Part shown: positions 1 through 8,615 of the stretch, in pieces
Numbering within the stretch: position 1 is the stretch's first letter
How the letters are laid out: the number at the start of each line of letters is the position of its first letter
Assembly (NCBI RefSeq): GCF_900177545.1
Contig: NZ_FXBQ01000001.1
Span: 3,132,163 to 3,196,162, forward strand
DNA: 64,000 nt
Direction: 5' to 3'
Source of the DNA: Maritimibacter sp. HL-12
GTDB lineage: Bacteria; Pseudomonadota; Alphaproteobacteria; Rhodobacterales; Rhodobacteraceae
Translations under genes and position numbers: made by a program
The notes under the pieces: model-generated
What the model was told of the DNA's origin: nothing
Seen by the model: the letters and a program-made list of their open reading frames with translations, nothing else
Database searches by the model: none

Positions 1-740
1 TGGTGAGTCTCGCCGGTCACGCCTGCGCCGAGATCGGACAGCAGGTAAAGCGCCGAATTGCCGACGTCGTCGGTGGTCACGTTGCGCCTGAGCGGCGAGT
101 TGAGTTCGTTCCACTTCATGATGTAGCGAAAATCTCCGATCCCCGAGGCCGCAAGCGTCTTGATCGGGCCGGCGGAGATCGCGTTCACGCGGATGCCGTC
201 CTTGCCGAAATCTTCCGCGAGGTAGCGCACGCTGGCTTCCAGCGCCGCCTTGGCCACGCCCATCACGTTGTAATGCGGCATCACCCGCTCGGCACCGTAA
301 TAGGTCAGCGTCACGATACTGCCGCCGTTGGGCATCATCCGGGCGGCGCGGCTGGCCACGGCGGTGAAGGAATAGACCGAGATATCCATCGTCACGCGGA
401 AATTGTCGCGTGTGGTTTCGGCGTAGCGGCCCCTGAGCTGGGCCTTGTCGGAGTAGCCGATGGCGTGAACGACGAAGTCGAGCTTGCCCCAGGTCGCTTC
501 GAGGGCCGCGAAGAGCGCGTCGATCGAGGCGTCGTCGCCAACATCGCAGGGCAGCACGATCTCGGAGCCAAGCTGGTCGGCCAGCGGCACCACGCGTTTT
601 TTCACCGCGTCGCCCTGGTAGGAAAAGGCCAGTTCCGCCCCCGCCTCGCGGCAGGCCCGGGCGATGCCCCAGGCGATGCTCTTGTCGTTTGCCAGGCCCA
701 TGATCAGCCCGCGTTTGCCGTTCATCAACCCGTTTGACAT
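1..740 (-). CDS. fabI: Enoyl-[ACP] reductase (NADH), 3' end beyond window
   Basis: FabI catalyses the last, NADH-dependent reduction of each type II fatty acid elongation cycle in the cytoplasm. The protein starts MSNGLMNGKRGLIMG and carries the FabI-type nucleotide motif GLANDKSIAWGIA. The catalytic region is YYGAERVMPHYNVMGVAK, which gives the Y-x(n)-Y-x3-x-K arrangement of FabI rather than classical SDR spacing. About 246 codons are present and the family is about 260-270 residues, so only the extreme C-terminus is missing beyond base 1. The start at 738-740 has a GGGGAA Shine-Dalgarno about seven bases upstream. It is divergent from pdxH. Identification is by family sequence recall. Confidence 0.95.
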   Translation of the reverse strand, partial: MSNGLMNGKRGLIMGLANDKSIAWGIARACREAGAELAFSYQGDAVKKRVVPLADQLGSEIVLPCDVGDDASIDALFAALEATWGKLDFVVHAIGYSDKAQLRGRYAETTRDNFRVTMDISVYSFTAVASRAARMMPNGGSIVTLTYYGAERVMPHYNVMGVAKAALEASVRYLAEDFGKDGIRVNAISAGPIKTLAASGIGDFRYIMKWNELNSPLRRNVTTDDVGNSALYLLSDLGAGVTGETH

Positions 741-874
741 TCGCTGTTCCCCGTCCGCTCGCTATCGGTTAAGCCGGTCTACGTCATTGCCCCGGAGGCT
801 TCAAGCCTGCCGGGGTATGCGCGGGGTGACGGATGCCGACCCGGCGACAGCGGAGGCGATCACAGGAGGCCGAG

Positions 875-1492
875 ATGAGCGATCGGGGCGGGATTTTCGC
901 GGGCGACAACCCGTTTCGGATTGCCCGGGACTGGCTCGACGAGGCCACCGAACTGGAGGTGAACGACCCCGACGCGATCGCGCTCGCGACGGTGGACGCG
1001 GCCGGGCTGCCCAATGTGCGCATGGTGCTGCTCAAGGAAATCGAGGTGTCCGATGATGACGGGGCCTTCGTGTTCTACACCAACTACGGGTCGGCCAAGG
1101 CGAGCGAGATCGAGGCGACGGGCAAGGCCGCTTTCGTGCTGCACTGGAAAAGCCTGCGCCGCCAGATCAGGGTACGCGGGCTGGTCAACCGCGAGGAGGG
1201 CGAGCAGGCCGACGCCTATTATGCCTCGCGCTCGCTCAAGAGCCGGCTCGGGGCCTGGGCCTCGCACCAGAGCCAGGCGCTGGCCTCGCGCACGGCGCTG
1301 ATGGCGGCGGTTGCCAAGCTCACGCCGAAGCTCGGCACCCATCCGCCACGCCCGCCGTTCTGGGGCGGATACCGCATAAAACCGCTTGAAATCGAGTTCT
1401 GGGCCGATGGTGCCTTTCGTCTCCACGACCGCTTTCGCTGGCGGCGCGATGCACCCGGCGAGGCCTGGAACATAACCCGACTGAACCCCTGA
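875..1492 (+). CDS. pdxH: Pyridoxamine 5'-phosphate oxidase
   Basis: This FMN enzyme oxidises pyridoxamine or pyridoxine 5'-phosphate to pyridoxal 5'-phosphate, the last step of vitamin B6 synthesis and salvage. The 205-residue product has the family blocks: [11 protein letters not shown] near the N-terminus, [13 protein letters not shown], the FMN/phosphate-contact block QIRVRG, and the C-terminal [14 protein letters not shown] plus LHDRFRW...W.I.RLNP signature. An open frame continues upstream to 833. The ATG at 875 is preferred because AGGAGG-like sequence (863-869) sits just before it and family members begin at this point. It is divergent from fabI across 134 bp with no clear operator. 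Confidence 0.95.
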   Translation: MSDRGGIFAGDNPFRIARDWLDEATELEVNDPDAIALATVDAAGLPNVRMVLLKEIEVSDDDGAFVFYTNYGSAKASEIEATGKAAFVLHWKSLRRQIRVRGLVNREEGEQADAYYASRSLKSRLGAWASHQSQALASRTALMAAVAKLTPKLGTHPPRPPFWGGYRIKPLEIEFWADGAFRLHDRFRWRRDAPGEAWNITRLNP

Positions 1493-1635
1493 GCGGGCCG
1501 GCCTCGCGGCTCGGCGGCCCCGTGCCGAGATCGGGACCTGTCCAAAAATACAGGTGAGGATTGCTTGCACATGGCAACGATCTGAACCAATTAATTACAT
1601 AGGGATGCGAACTTAACGCGGGACACGCGGATAGA

Positions 1636-2178
1636 ATGACTGAAGACAACGACTCTGGCGCACGGGAAACCCTGCGCGGGCAGGTTAAATGGTTCGATGC
1701 GACGAAAGGCTTTGGCTTCGTCGTGGCCGATCAGGGTGGGCCCGATATCCTGCTGCACGCCAACGTGCTGCGCAATTTCGGCCAGAGCTCCGTCGCGGAC
1801 GGGGCCGGGATCGAACTCGTGGCACAATCGACCAAGCGCGGGATGCAGGCGGTCGAGGTGCTTTCGATCGAGCCGCCGGAGGGATCGGTGATGCCCGCCG
1901 AAGGGCTCGCGGAGGAAATCGTCGATCTTGACGATGCCGGGCCGATGGAGCCGGCGCGGGTGAAGTGGTTCGACAAGGGCAAGGGCTTCGGCTTCGCCAA
2001 TGTGTTCGGCAAGCCCGAAGATGTGTTCATTCATATCGAGGTTCTGCGCCGCTCGGGATTTGCCGATCTGCAGCCGGGCGAGGCGGTGACCTTGCGCGTT
2101 GTCGATGGTGCGCGCGGACGGATGGCGGTGATCGTGGCGGCGTGGGACGCGGCCCTCGGAGCAGGCGACACGGAATGA
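1636..2178 (+). CDS. Double cold-shock-domain protein
   Basis: The 180-residue protein has two cold-shock domains in tandem. The first (about residues 14-80) reads GQVKWFDATKGFGFV, and the second (about 110-178) reads ARVKWFDKGKGFGFA. Both keep the RNP1 core KGFGF; RNP2 is DILLH in the first and DVFIH in the second. Single-stranded RNA/DNA binding is therefore likely intact in both. Two-domain CspA-like proteins of about 180 residues are usual in alphaproteobacteria. The acidic linker (about 80-108) separates the domains. The stop codon overlaps the start of the DUF192 gene by four bases, so the two are probably co-translated. The AT-rich 140-bp upstream region is the presumed promoter. Confidence 0.9.
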   Translation: MTEDNDSGARETLRGQVKWFDATKGFGFVVADQGGPDILLHANVLRNFGQSSVADGAGIELVAQSTKRGMQAVEVLSIEPPEGSVMPAEGLAEEIVDLDDAGPMEPARVKWFDKGKGFGFANVFGKPEDVFIHIEVLRRSGFADLQPGEAVTLRVVDGARGRMAVIVAAWDAALGAGDTE

Positions 2179-2672
2179 AGGCGGTGCGTGCCATCGCGGC
2201 GGCGGCATTGGCGCTGCTTGCCGCATCGGGCACGCTGCTTGCCGAATCCGCTGCCTGCGCCCCCGACCGGCTCGACATCCGGGGCGACTGGGGCGAGGCA
2301 CGGTTTTCGGTCGAACTTGCCGCCACCCGGGAAAGCCAGGCGCGCGGGCTGATGTTCCGCGAGAGCCTCGCCGCCTCTCATGGCATGCTCTTCGTCTACG
2401 AGCGGCCCGGCACACCGGCGTTCTGGATGAAAAACACGCTGATCCCGCTCGACATGCTCTTCATCACGCCCGAGGGCGTGGTGCAGCATGTGCACCCCGA
2501 GGCGGTGCCCGGCGACGAAACGCCGATCCGCGGCGGCGACGGGGTGCTTGCGGTGTTCGAGATCCGCGGCGGTCTGGCCTCGGCGATCGGCATCGGTCCG
2601 GGCGACGAGATCCGCCACCCGGCGTTCGGCACCGGGGCCGCGTGGGCCTGCGCGGAAGAGCCGGCGCAATAG
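2175..2672 (+). CDS. DUF192 family secreted protein
   Basis: The product is 165 residues with an N-terminal signal peptide (residues 1 to about 22, Ala/Leu-rich core after MKAVR), so it should be exported. The mature part carries the DUF192 signatures: E.A.T..SQARGLMFRE (residues about 44-60), GMLFVYE, and FWMKNTLIPLDMLFI. The molecular function of this family is not established. The ATG at 2175 overlaps the TGA of the upstream cold-shock gene (ATGA), and a signal peptide begins exactly there, which fixes the start. This pairing of a double cold-shock gene with DUF192 is commonly seen in Rhodobacterales (recalled, not searched). Confidence 0.88.
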   Translation: MKAVRAIAAAALALLAASGTLLAESAACAPDRLDIRGDWGEARFSVELAATRESQARGLMFRESLAASHGMLFVYERPGTPAFWMKNTLIPLDMLFITPEGVVQHVHPEAVPGDETPIRGGDGVLAVFEIRGGLASAIGIGPGDEIRHPAFGTGAAWACAEEPAQ

Positions 2673-2714
2673 CCCTTGCCCTAGCGCGGTGCGCGCTTGT
2701 ATGGAGTGCCACGT

Positions 2715-2791
2715 CGGGGCGTAGCGCAGCCTGGTAGCGCGTCTGTTTTGGGTACAGAAGGTCGTGAGTTCGAATCTCGCCGCCCCGACCA
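2715..2791 (+). tRNA. tRNA-Pro (UGG)
   Basis: This is a 77-nt cloverleaf. The acceptor arm CGGGGCG pairs with CGCCCCG, followed by discriminator A and an encoded CCA (2789-2791). The D-arm GCGC..GCGC and the T-arm containing GTTCGAATC are both present. The anticodon stem TCTGT/ACAGA encloses the loop TTTGGGT, giving anticodon TGG, which reads CCA and, with modification, other proline codons. It stands alone, 42 bp after the DUF192 stop. Confidence 0.97.
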
Positions 2792-3135
2792 CATCTCCGC
2801 CGACATCACCTCCTGTCAAAAGAACGCAACATGATGCGTATGCGTCCCCCGATGCTATCCATATGTAGTGCGGTTCCTGTCCGATTCTTGTGCAAATCAA
2901 ACATCGAGGCGCTTGCCTGTTGCCCCTCTGCCGCGCTCGCGCGAAAACCTCGTGTAACACCCGCGTGACGCTCCGCCTCATCCAAGGCGCGAGCATTCCG
3001 GGGGAAACGCCTGAAAAATCGAGAGCTTCGCGGAAGCCTTCCGTTTCCCGGTGCGCAAGCCGACTCGGGGGTGCCTGAGAGGGCCGGTTCGTCAAGCAAA
3101 AATCCAAAAAATTCTTCGTTGATCTTTCATCAAAC

Positions 3136-3182
3136 CTACGCCAGTTTGTGCAAGTCGGTCGGCGAGCCACAACATATAGTGT
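3136..3182 (+). promoter_or_regulatory. Candidate NrdR box pair upstream of nrdJ
   Basis: CCACAACATATAGTGT at 3167-3182 matches the published NrdR consensus (about ACACWATATATWGTGT) at 14 of 16 positions, with a perfect right half TATAGTGT. NrdR boxes usually come in pairs about three helical turns apart. A much weaker partner, CTACGCCAGTTTGTGC (about 8 of 16), lies at 3136-3151, exactly 31 bp upstream. The strong box contains a TATAGT hexamer that could be the -10. The rest of the 598-bp gap 2792-3389 shows no cobalamin riboswitch B12-box and no convincing ORF. The 5' leader of nrdJ would be about 200 nt long. Confidence 0.6.
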
Positions 3183-3389
3183 GGCCGTTCGGCGGGTAGG
3201 GATAGAAGTCTAGCATCGAGCAGCCCCGATCCGGGAGCACATTTCGGTGACCGATTGATCGGTCGGCGGGGGGCATCGATTCCCCCGACGCCCGCCCCTT
3301 GCCCCGTCGTCCCGATCGGGAGGTATGAGACCGGCCCGCCGCCGCAATGACGGCCTGGGCCACGAGCAAGAAGGGATGATACGGGCACC

Positions 3390-6300
3390 ATGAAGATCGA
3401 ACGCAAATTCACCAAGGCAGGGGCAGATGCCTATTCGGAGCTGAACTTCACCACCACGACCTCGGAGATCCGCAATCCTGACGGAACGGTGGTGTTTAAG
3501 CTGGAAAACGTCGAGGTGCCGGAAGGCTGGAGCCAGGTGGCCTCCGACGTGATCGCACAGAAATATTTCCGCAAGGCGGGGGTTCCGGCAGCAACCAAAC
3601 CGGTCAAGGAAAAGGGCGTGCCCACGTTCCTGCAGCGGCATGTGCCCGATACCAAGGCTCTCGAAAAACTGCCGGAAGATCAGCGCTTTGGCGGCGAAAC
3701 CTCAGCCCGGCAAGTGTTTGACCGTCTCGCCGGGGCCTGGGCCTACTGGGGCTGGAAAGGTGGCTACTTCACTACCGAGGACGATGCGCGCGCCTATTTC
3801 GACGAGATGCGCCACATGCTGGCCGCGCAGATGGCCGCGCCGAACAGCCCGCAGTGGTTCAACACCGGCCTGCACTGGGCCTACGGCATCGACGGCCCGG
3901 GCCAGGGGCATTATTACGTCGACTACCAGTCCGGCGAGCTGACCCGGTCGTCCTCGGCCTACGAACACCCGCAGCCGCACGCCTGCTTCATCCAGTCGAT
4001 TGCCGACGATCTGGTGGGCGACGGCGGAATCATGGACCTCTGGGTCCGCGAGGCGCGGCTGTTCAAATACGGCTCCGGCACCGGCACCAACTTCTCGTCG
4101 CTGCGGGCCGCCAACGAGCCGCTTTCCGGCGGCGGCAAGTCGTCGGGCCTCATGGGCTTTTTGAAGATCGGCGACCGCGCGGCAGGCGCGATCAAGTCGG
4201 GCGGCACCACCCGGCGCGCGGCCAAGATGGTCATCGTCGACGCCGATCACCCCGATATCGAGGAATACATCAACTGGAAGGTCAAGGAGGAGCAGAAGGT
4301 CGCCTCGCTGGTGGCCGGCTCGAAGATGCACGAGCAGCACCTCAACGAGATCTTCGCCGCGATCCGCACCTGGGACGGGGCCGAGGCCGATGCCACCGAT
4401 CCGAAGGCGAACGACACCCTGAAAGCGGCGATCCGCGCCGCCAAGAAGGTGGCGATCCCGGAGAACTACATCAAGCGCGTGCTCGATTACGCCAAGCAGG
4501 GCTACGGCTCGATCGAGTTTCCGACCTATGACACCGACTGGGATTCGGAAGCCTATGGCACCGTGTCGGGCCAGAACTCCAACAATACCGTGCGCGTCAC
4601 CGATGCCTACCTCGAAGCTGTGCGCAACGATGCCGACTGGGAATTGATCCGGCGCACCGACGGGTCGGTGGCCAAGACGATCAAGGCGCGCGACCTGTGG
4701 GAGCAGATCGGCCACGCCGCCTGGGCTTCGGCCGATCCGGGCATCCAGTATCACGACACGATCAACGCCTGGCACACCTGCCCCGAAGACGGCCAGATCC
4801 GCGCCTCGAACCCGTGCTCGGAATACATGTTCCTCGACGATACCGCCTGCAACCTCGCGTCGATGAACCTGCTGACCTTCCTGCACGACGGCAAGTTCGA
4901 CGCCGAAAGCTACATGCATGCCACCCGGCTGTGGACGATCACGCTGGAGATCAGCGTGATGATGGCGCAGTTCCCGTCGAAGGAAATTGCGCAACTGTCG
5001 TATGATTTCCGCACCTTGGGCCTTGGCTATGCCAACGTCGGCGGGCTCCTGATGAACATGGGGCTGGGCTACGATTCCGACGAGGGCCGGGCGATGACCG
5101 GCGCGCTCACCGCGATCATGACCGGCACCGCCTATGCCACCTCGGCCGAGATGGCGGGTGAACTGGGGGCCTTCTCGGGCTACCAGCGCAACGCCGCGCA
5201 CATGCTGCGGGTGATCCGCAACCACCGCACCGCGGCCTACGGTTCGACCGATGGCTATGAAGACCTCGCGGTCAAGCCGGTGGCGCTCGATCACGCCGGT
5301 TGCCCCGATCCCCGTCTCGTCGACCTGGCGATGGCGAGCTGGGACGAGGCGCTGGCGCTGGGCGAACAGCACGGCTACCGCAACGCGCAGGTTTCGGTGA
5401 TCGCGCCGACCGGCACGATCGGGCTGGTGATGGATTGCGACACCACCGGGATCGAGCCCGATTTCGCACTGGTGAAGTTCAAGAAGCTGGCCGGCGGCGG
5501 CTACTTCAAGATCATCAACCGCTCGGTGCCCGCGGGGCTTGAAGCGCTCGGCTATTCCTCGGCCCAGATCGAGGAGATCGTGGCCTATGCGGTGGGCCAC
5601 GGCACTCTCGGCAACGCGCCGGGGATCAACGCCAGCACCCTGCGCCAGAAAGGGTTCGGGGAGGCCGAGATCGCCAAGGTCGAAGCCGGTCTGGTCGGTG
5701 CCTTCGATATCCGCTTCCTGTTCAACCAGTGGACGCTGGGGGCCGAGTTCTGCAAGGAAAGCCTCGGGCTGACCGATGCGCAACTGAACGATCCCGGCTT
5801 CGACATGCTGCGTCACCTTGGCTATTCCAGGGGCGATATCGACGCCGCGAACGACCATGCCGTGGGCACGATGACGCTGGAAGGCGCGCCGCACCTGAAG
5901 GAAGAGCATTACCACGTCTTCGACACCGCCAATCCGGCCGGCAAGAAGGGCAAGCGCTTCCTCTCCACCAACTCGCACATCTACATGATGGCGGCGGCGC
6001 AAAGCTTCATCTCGGGCGCGATCTCGAAAACCATCAACATGCCGCACAACGCCACCATCGAGGATTGCCAGAAGGCCTACGAGCTCTCCTGGAGCCTCGG
6101 GATCAAGGCCAACGCGCTCTACCGCGACGGCTCGAAGCTGAGCCAGCCGCTCGCCTCGGCGCTGGTCGAGGACGACGAGGAGGCCGAGGAAATCCTCGCC
6201 TCGGGCTCGCCGCATGAAAAGGCGGCGGTGCTGGCCGAAAAGGTGATCGAGAAGATCGTCATCAAGGAAGTGGCACGCGGGCGCGAGAAACTGCCCGACC

Positions 6301-7112
6301 GGCGCAAGGGTTACACCCAGAAAGCCACCGTCGGCGGCCACAAGGTCTACCTGCGCACCGGCGAATACGAGAACGGCGGCCTCGGCGAGATCTTCATCGA
6401 CATGCACAAGGAAGGCGCGGGCTTCCGGGCGATGATGAACAACTTCGCCATCGCGGTGAGCGTCGGCCTGCAATACGGCGTGCCGCTGGAGGAGTTCGTC
6501 GACGCCTTCACCTTCACCAAGTTCGAACCCGCCGGCATGGTGCAGGGCAACGAGACGATCAAGAACGCCACCTCGATCCTCGATTACATCTTCCGCGAAC
6601 TGGCGGTCAGCTACCTCGACCGCACCGATCTGGCCCACGTCAAGCCGGAGGGCGCGAGCTTTGACGACATCGGCCGTGGCGAAGAGGAAGGTGTCAGCAA
6701 TATCAAGGAGATGAGCGAAACGGCCGCGAGCCGGTCGCTGGAGGTGCTCAAGCAGATCAGCTCCACCGGCTACCTGCGCAAACGTCTGCCGCAGGAACTC
6801 GTGGTGTTCCAGGGCGGGGCAGCGGGGGCAACCGCGCTGGTCGGCGGGGCCGATGCGGTCGAGGCGCTGCACACGCTGGTGCCGGAAACCGCCGAAGGGC
6901 ATGCCGGCGGCACGATGCTGAAAGGCACCGGCACCAGAGGCGGCGCGGCCACTGCGCTCGGCTCCGGGACGGTCGCGGCCGACGCCCGCCTCAAGGCCAA
7001 GATGCAGGGCTACGAGGGCGATCCTTGCGGCGATTGCGGCAACTACACGCTGGTGCGCAACGGCACCTGCCTGAAGTGCAACACCTGCGGCGGCACCACT
7101 GGCTGTAGCTGA
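3390..7112 (+). CDS. nrdJ: Vitamin B12-dependent ribonucleotide reductase (class II)
   Basis: NrdJ reduces ribonucleotides to deoxyribonucleotides using adenosylcobalamin to generate the thiyl radical, independent of oxygen. The 1,240-residue length fits the large NrdJ subfamily. The catalytic Asn-x-Cys-x-Glu motif is visible as SNPCSEY (N474, C476, E478), preceded by substrate-site blocks [15 protein letters not shown] and [11 protein letters not shown]. The PTGTIG phosphate-binding-like motif follows near residue 674. The C-terminus (about 1210-1240) has paired cysteines ([14 protein letters not shown]), giving the usual redox/zinc ribbon tail. The start ATG at 3390 begins [11 protein letters not shown], typical of the family. 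Cobalamin biosynthesis genes (cobB, cobA, cbiD, cobK) lie about 18 kb downstream in the same window. Confidence 0.97.
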   Translation: MKIERKFTKAGADAYSELNFTTTTSEIRNPDGTVVFKLENVEVPEGWSQVASDVIAQKYFRKAGVPAATKPVKEKGVPTFLQRHVPDTKALEKLPEDQRFGGETSARQVFDRLAGAWAYWGWKGGYFTTEDDARAYFDEMRHMLAAQMAAPNSPQWFNTGLHWAYGIDGPGQGHYYVDYQSGELTRSSSAYEHPQPHACFIQSIADDLVGDGGIMDLWVREARLFKYGSGTGTNFSSLRAANEPLSGGGKSSGLMGFLKIGDRAAGAIKSGGTTRRAAKMVIVDADHPDIEEYINWKVKEEQKVASLVAGSKMHEQHLNEIFAAIRTWDGAEADATDPKANDTLKAAIRAAKKVAIPENYIKRVLDYAKQGYGSIEFPTYDTDWDSEAYGTVSGQNSNNTVRVTDAYLEAVRNDADWELIRRTDGSVAKTIKARDLWEQIGHAAWASADPGIQYHDTINAWHTCPEDGQIRASNPCSEYMFLDDTACNLASMNLLTFLHDGKFDAESYMHATRLWTITLEISVMMAQFPSKEIAQLSYDFRTLGLGYANVGGLLMNMGLGYDSDEGRAMTGALTAIMTGTAYATSAEMAGELGAFSGYQRNAAHMLRVIRNHRTAAYGSTDGYEDLAVKPVALDHAGCPDPRLVDLAMASWDEALALGEQHGYRNAQVSVIAPTGTIGLVMDCDTTGIEPDFALVKFKKLAGGGYFKIINRSVPAGLEALGYSSAQIEEIVAYAVGHGTLGNAPGINASTLRQKGFGEAEIAKVEAGLVGAFDIRFLFNQWTLGAEFCKESLGLTDAQLNDPGFDMLRHLGYSRGDIDAANDHAVGTMTLEGAPHLKEEHYHVFDTANPAGKKGKRFLSTNSHIYMMAAAQSFISGAISKTINMPHNATIEDCQKAYELSWSLGIKANALYRDGSKLSQPLASALVEDDEEAEEILASGSPHEKAAVLAEKVIEKIVIKEVARGREKLPDRRKGYTQKATVGGHKVYLRTGEYENGGLGEIFIDMHKEGAGFRAMMNNFAIAVSVGLQYGVPLEEFVDAFTFTKFEPAGMVQGNETIKNATSILDYIFRELAVSYLDRTDLAHVKPEGASFDDIGRGEEEGVSNIKEMSETAASRSLEVLKQISSTGYLRKRLPQELVVFQGGAAGATALVGGADAVEALHTLVPETAEGHAGGTMLKGTGTRGGAATALGSGTVAADARLKAKMQGYEGDPCGDCGNYTLVRNGTCLKCNTCGGTTGCS

Positions 7113-7121
7113 GAGGCCGAC

Positions 7122-7415
7122 ATGCAAGTAATTGATCTTGAAGGGGGTTTTGTTATCGACGGCCGCGAGGTCGAGGCCGGATCGCTGCGCGTGATCGTCT
7201 CGACCGGCGGCGACGGGGTGCAGCACGGCTCGGGCACCTTTGCCCTGCCGCTGGCCCTGGTGGGGGCCGCGCCGGGGACGGGGTTCGGCTTCCGCTGCGA
7301 GACCGGCGAGCAGATCACGCTGATCCTGCGCGAGATCGACGCGGTGGAGGGGGTGGGCTACTTCCTCACCGAAGGGGCGATCCCGATGCCGACCAAGACG
7401 GCCCGACGGGCCTGA
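7122..7415 (+). CDS. Small conserved hypothetical next to nrdJ
   Basis: The product is 97 residues, starting MQVIDLEGGFVIDG. It is rich in beta-strand-forming residues and Gly, with no signal peptide or membrane segment. The start lies nine bases after the nrdJ stop, with GAGAGG as a modest Shine-Dalgarno, so it is probably cotranscribed with nrdJ. I do not recognise a characterised domain. Co-occurrence with nrdJ suggests an accessory role, but that is inference only. A strong intrinsic terminator follows at 7512. Confidence 0.75.
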   Translation: MQVIDLEGGFVIDGREVEAGSLRVIVSTGGDGVQHGSGTFALPLALVGAAPGTGFGFRCETGEQITLILREIDAVEGVGYFLTEGAIPMPTKTARRA

Positions 7416-7511
7416 TCGAGAGACCCGCGGCGGGTGCGCTCGCCGCGTCCGCGGATAAGGCCGCAGGCAGAAAACCGGGCGGTACGAAACACGAGCCTTA
7501 TCAGCGAAACT

Positions 7512-7534
7512 GGGGAGCCACGGCTCCCCTTTTT
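7512..7534 (+). terminator. Intrinsic terminator after nrdJ operon
   Basis: GGGGAGC and GCTCCCC arms enclose a four-base loop and are followed directly by TTTTT. It lies 97 bp after the stop of the small gene downstream of nrdJ. A second GC-rich hairpin without a T-run precedes it near 7433-7460. Confidence 0.85.
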
Positions 7535-7575
7535 CTTTGGCGGGGTCTTTGGCGGGCCCTTGCCTAGGAGAATTT

Positions 7576-7638
7576 TTTCCTATCCAAATGGATAGGAAAG
7601 CACATCATATGTGAAAACGCGCTCTCTATTTGAAATAG
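7576..7638. repeat. Three adjacent inverted repeats, AT-rich intergenic region
   Basis: Three dyads sit side by side. TTTCCTATCC-AAAT-GGATAGGAAA spans 7576-7599. CACAT-CAT-ATGTG spans 7601-7613. CTATTT-G-AAATAG spans 7626-7638. All lie in an AT-rich island between the nrdJ-operon terminator and the orphan cold-shock-like gene at 7731. The spacing and absence of T-tracts on the plus strand suggest protein-binding sites rather than terminators. The regulator is unknown. This accounts for most of the 315-bp gap 7416-7730. Confidence 0.6.
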
Positions 7639-7730
7639 GAATTGCACTTTTGGTTCGGTTATCTCCTAATATCGTTGCAGATTGAAAAGAACCGCGGGGT
7701 CACGCGGGCAGGGTTTCGGAGGAGTGCGTT

Positions 7731-8021
7731 ATGCTGGGATTGGTGCTGTGGTTCAATCCGGAGGCGCGGGTTGGGATGATCTGGTGCGACGACCAGGGCC
7801 CGCTCGCCTTTCTCGCGCCGGAGGTGGACTTGCCTCACGGCCGCGAGGCGTTGGACTGTGGCGACCAGATCACCTTTTCGGTCGAAATGCGCGATGACGT
7901 CCGTTACGTCCGCGATGTCTTGTCGGTGACATCGGCGATGGGCGCGACCGACCCGCGCGAGATTCTCGCGGGCTATCACAGCACCCGCGAGGCAGAATCC
8001 CATCTCAGCATCGTTGCCTGA
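7731..8021 (+). CDS. Degenerate single cold-shock-domain protein
   Basis: The 96-residue product begins MLGLVLWFNPEARVGMIW. The GxVxWFN opening, strand spacing and the ALDCGDQITFSVE block line up well with a cold-shock domain (CspA has GTVKWFN...LDEGQKVSFTIE). The nucleic-acid-binding motifs are not conserved: RNP1 KGFGFI is replaced by RVGMIW and RNP2 VFVH by LAFL. Canonical aromatic base stacking would therefore be weakened. A Shine-Dalgarno GGAGG precedes the ATG. It is convergent with ilvH, only 13 bp away. The fold assignment is by eye. Confidence 0.75.
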   Translation: MLGLVLWFNPEARVGMIWCDDQGPLAFLAPEVDLPHGREALDCGDQITFSVEMRDDVRYVRDVLSVTSAMGATDPREILAGYHSTREAESHLSIVA

Positions 8022-8034
8022 CCGGGCGCCGGCG

Positions 8035-8601
8035 TCAGGCCTCGCCGCCACGTGACAAGGCCGCCACCCCGGTGCGCGCGATCTCGACAAGCCCGAGCGG
8101 GCGCATCAGGTCGGCGAAGGCGTCCACCTTCTCGGGGCTGCCGGTGATCTCGAAAATGAAGCTCTGAAGCGTCGAGTCGACCACGTTGGCGCGGAAGATG
8201 TCGGCCAGGCGCAGCGCCTCGACGCGCTTTTCGCCGAGCCCCGCCACCTTCAGCAGCGCCAGTTCGCGCTCGACGGCGAACCCTTCCACGGTGAGATCGT
8301 GCACCTGGTGCACCGGCACGATCCGGCCGAGCTGGGCCTTGATCTGCACGATCACCGCCGGCGTTCCGGTGGTGACGATGGTGATCCGCGACTGGTGACC
8401 GGTGTGGTCAACCTCGGCCACGGTAAGGCTGTCGATGTTGTAGCCCCGCCCGGAGAACAACCCGATCACCCGGGCAAGCACGCCCGGTTCGTTGTCGACG
8501 ATCACCGCCAGCGTGTGGCGCTCGATCACATCGGCGTTCGGGTCGCGCAGATCGTAGGCCGATTTGCGGGAGGAGCCTTTCTTGATGTTCAGTGCAGCCA
8601 T
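8035..8601 (-). CDS. ilvH: Acetolactate synthase small (regulatory) subunit
   Basis: IlvH binds and activates the catalytic large subunit and confers valine feedback inhibition in branched-chain amino acid synthesis. The 188-residue product has the N-terminal ACT domain (about residues 27-102) with HTLAVIVDNEPGVLARVIGLFSGRGYNIDSL split over its typical blocks. The C-terminal ACT-like domain begins near ERELALLKV. It is the second gene of the ilvIH operon, 14 bp after ilvI, and shares the attenuator upstream of ilvI. Confidence 0.96.
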   Translation of the reverse strand: MAALNIKKGSSRKSAYDLRDPNADVIERHTLAVIVDNEPGVLARVIGLFSGRGYNIDSLTVAEVDHTGHQSRITIVTTGTPAVIVQIKAQLGRIVPVHQVHDLTVEGFAVERELALLKVAGLGEKRVEALRLADIFRANVVDSTLQSFIFEITGSPEKVDAFADLMRPLGLVEIARTGVAALSRGGEA

Positions 8602-8615
8602 TTTTCCGGCCCTCC

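Noticed and set aside
2855-2880. Second NrdR-like site (CCATATGTAGTG) far upstream of nrdJ
   Set aside because: Only about 10 of 16 positions fit and the distance of about 300 bp from the strong box is not the usual spacing.
2792-3389. Cobalamin riboswitch before nrdJ
   Set aside because: No B12-box-like core or typical four-way junction could be seen by eye; a covariance search would be needed to exclude it fully.
3702-7226. Very long open frame on the minus strand opposite nrdJ
   Set aside because: High GC creates stop-free antisense frames; its translation has no recognisable motif, and the plus strand encodes a full NrdJ.
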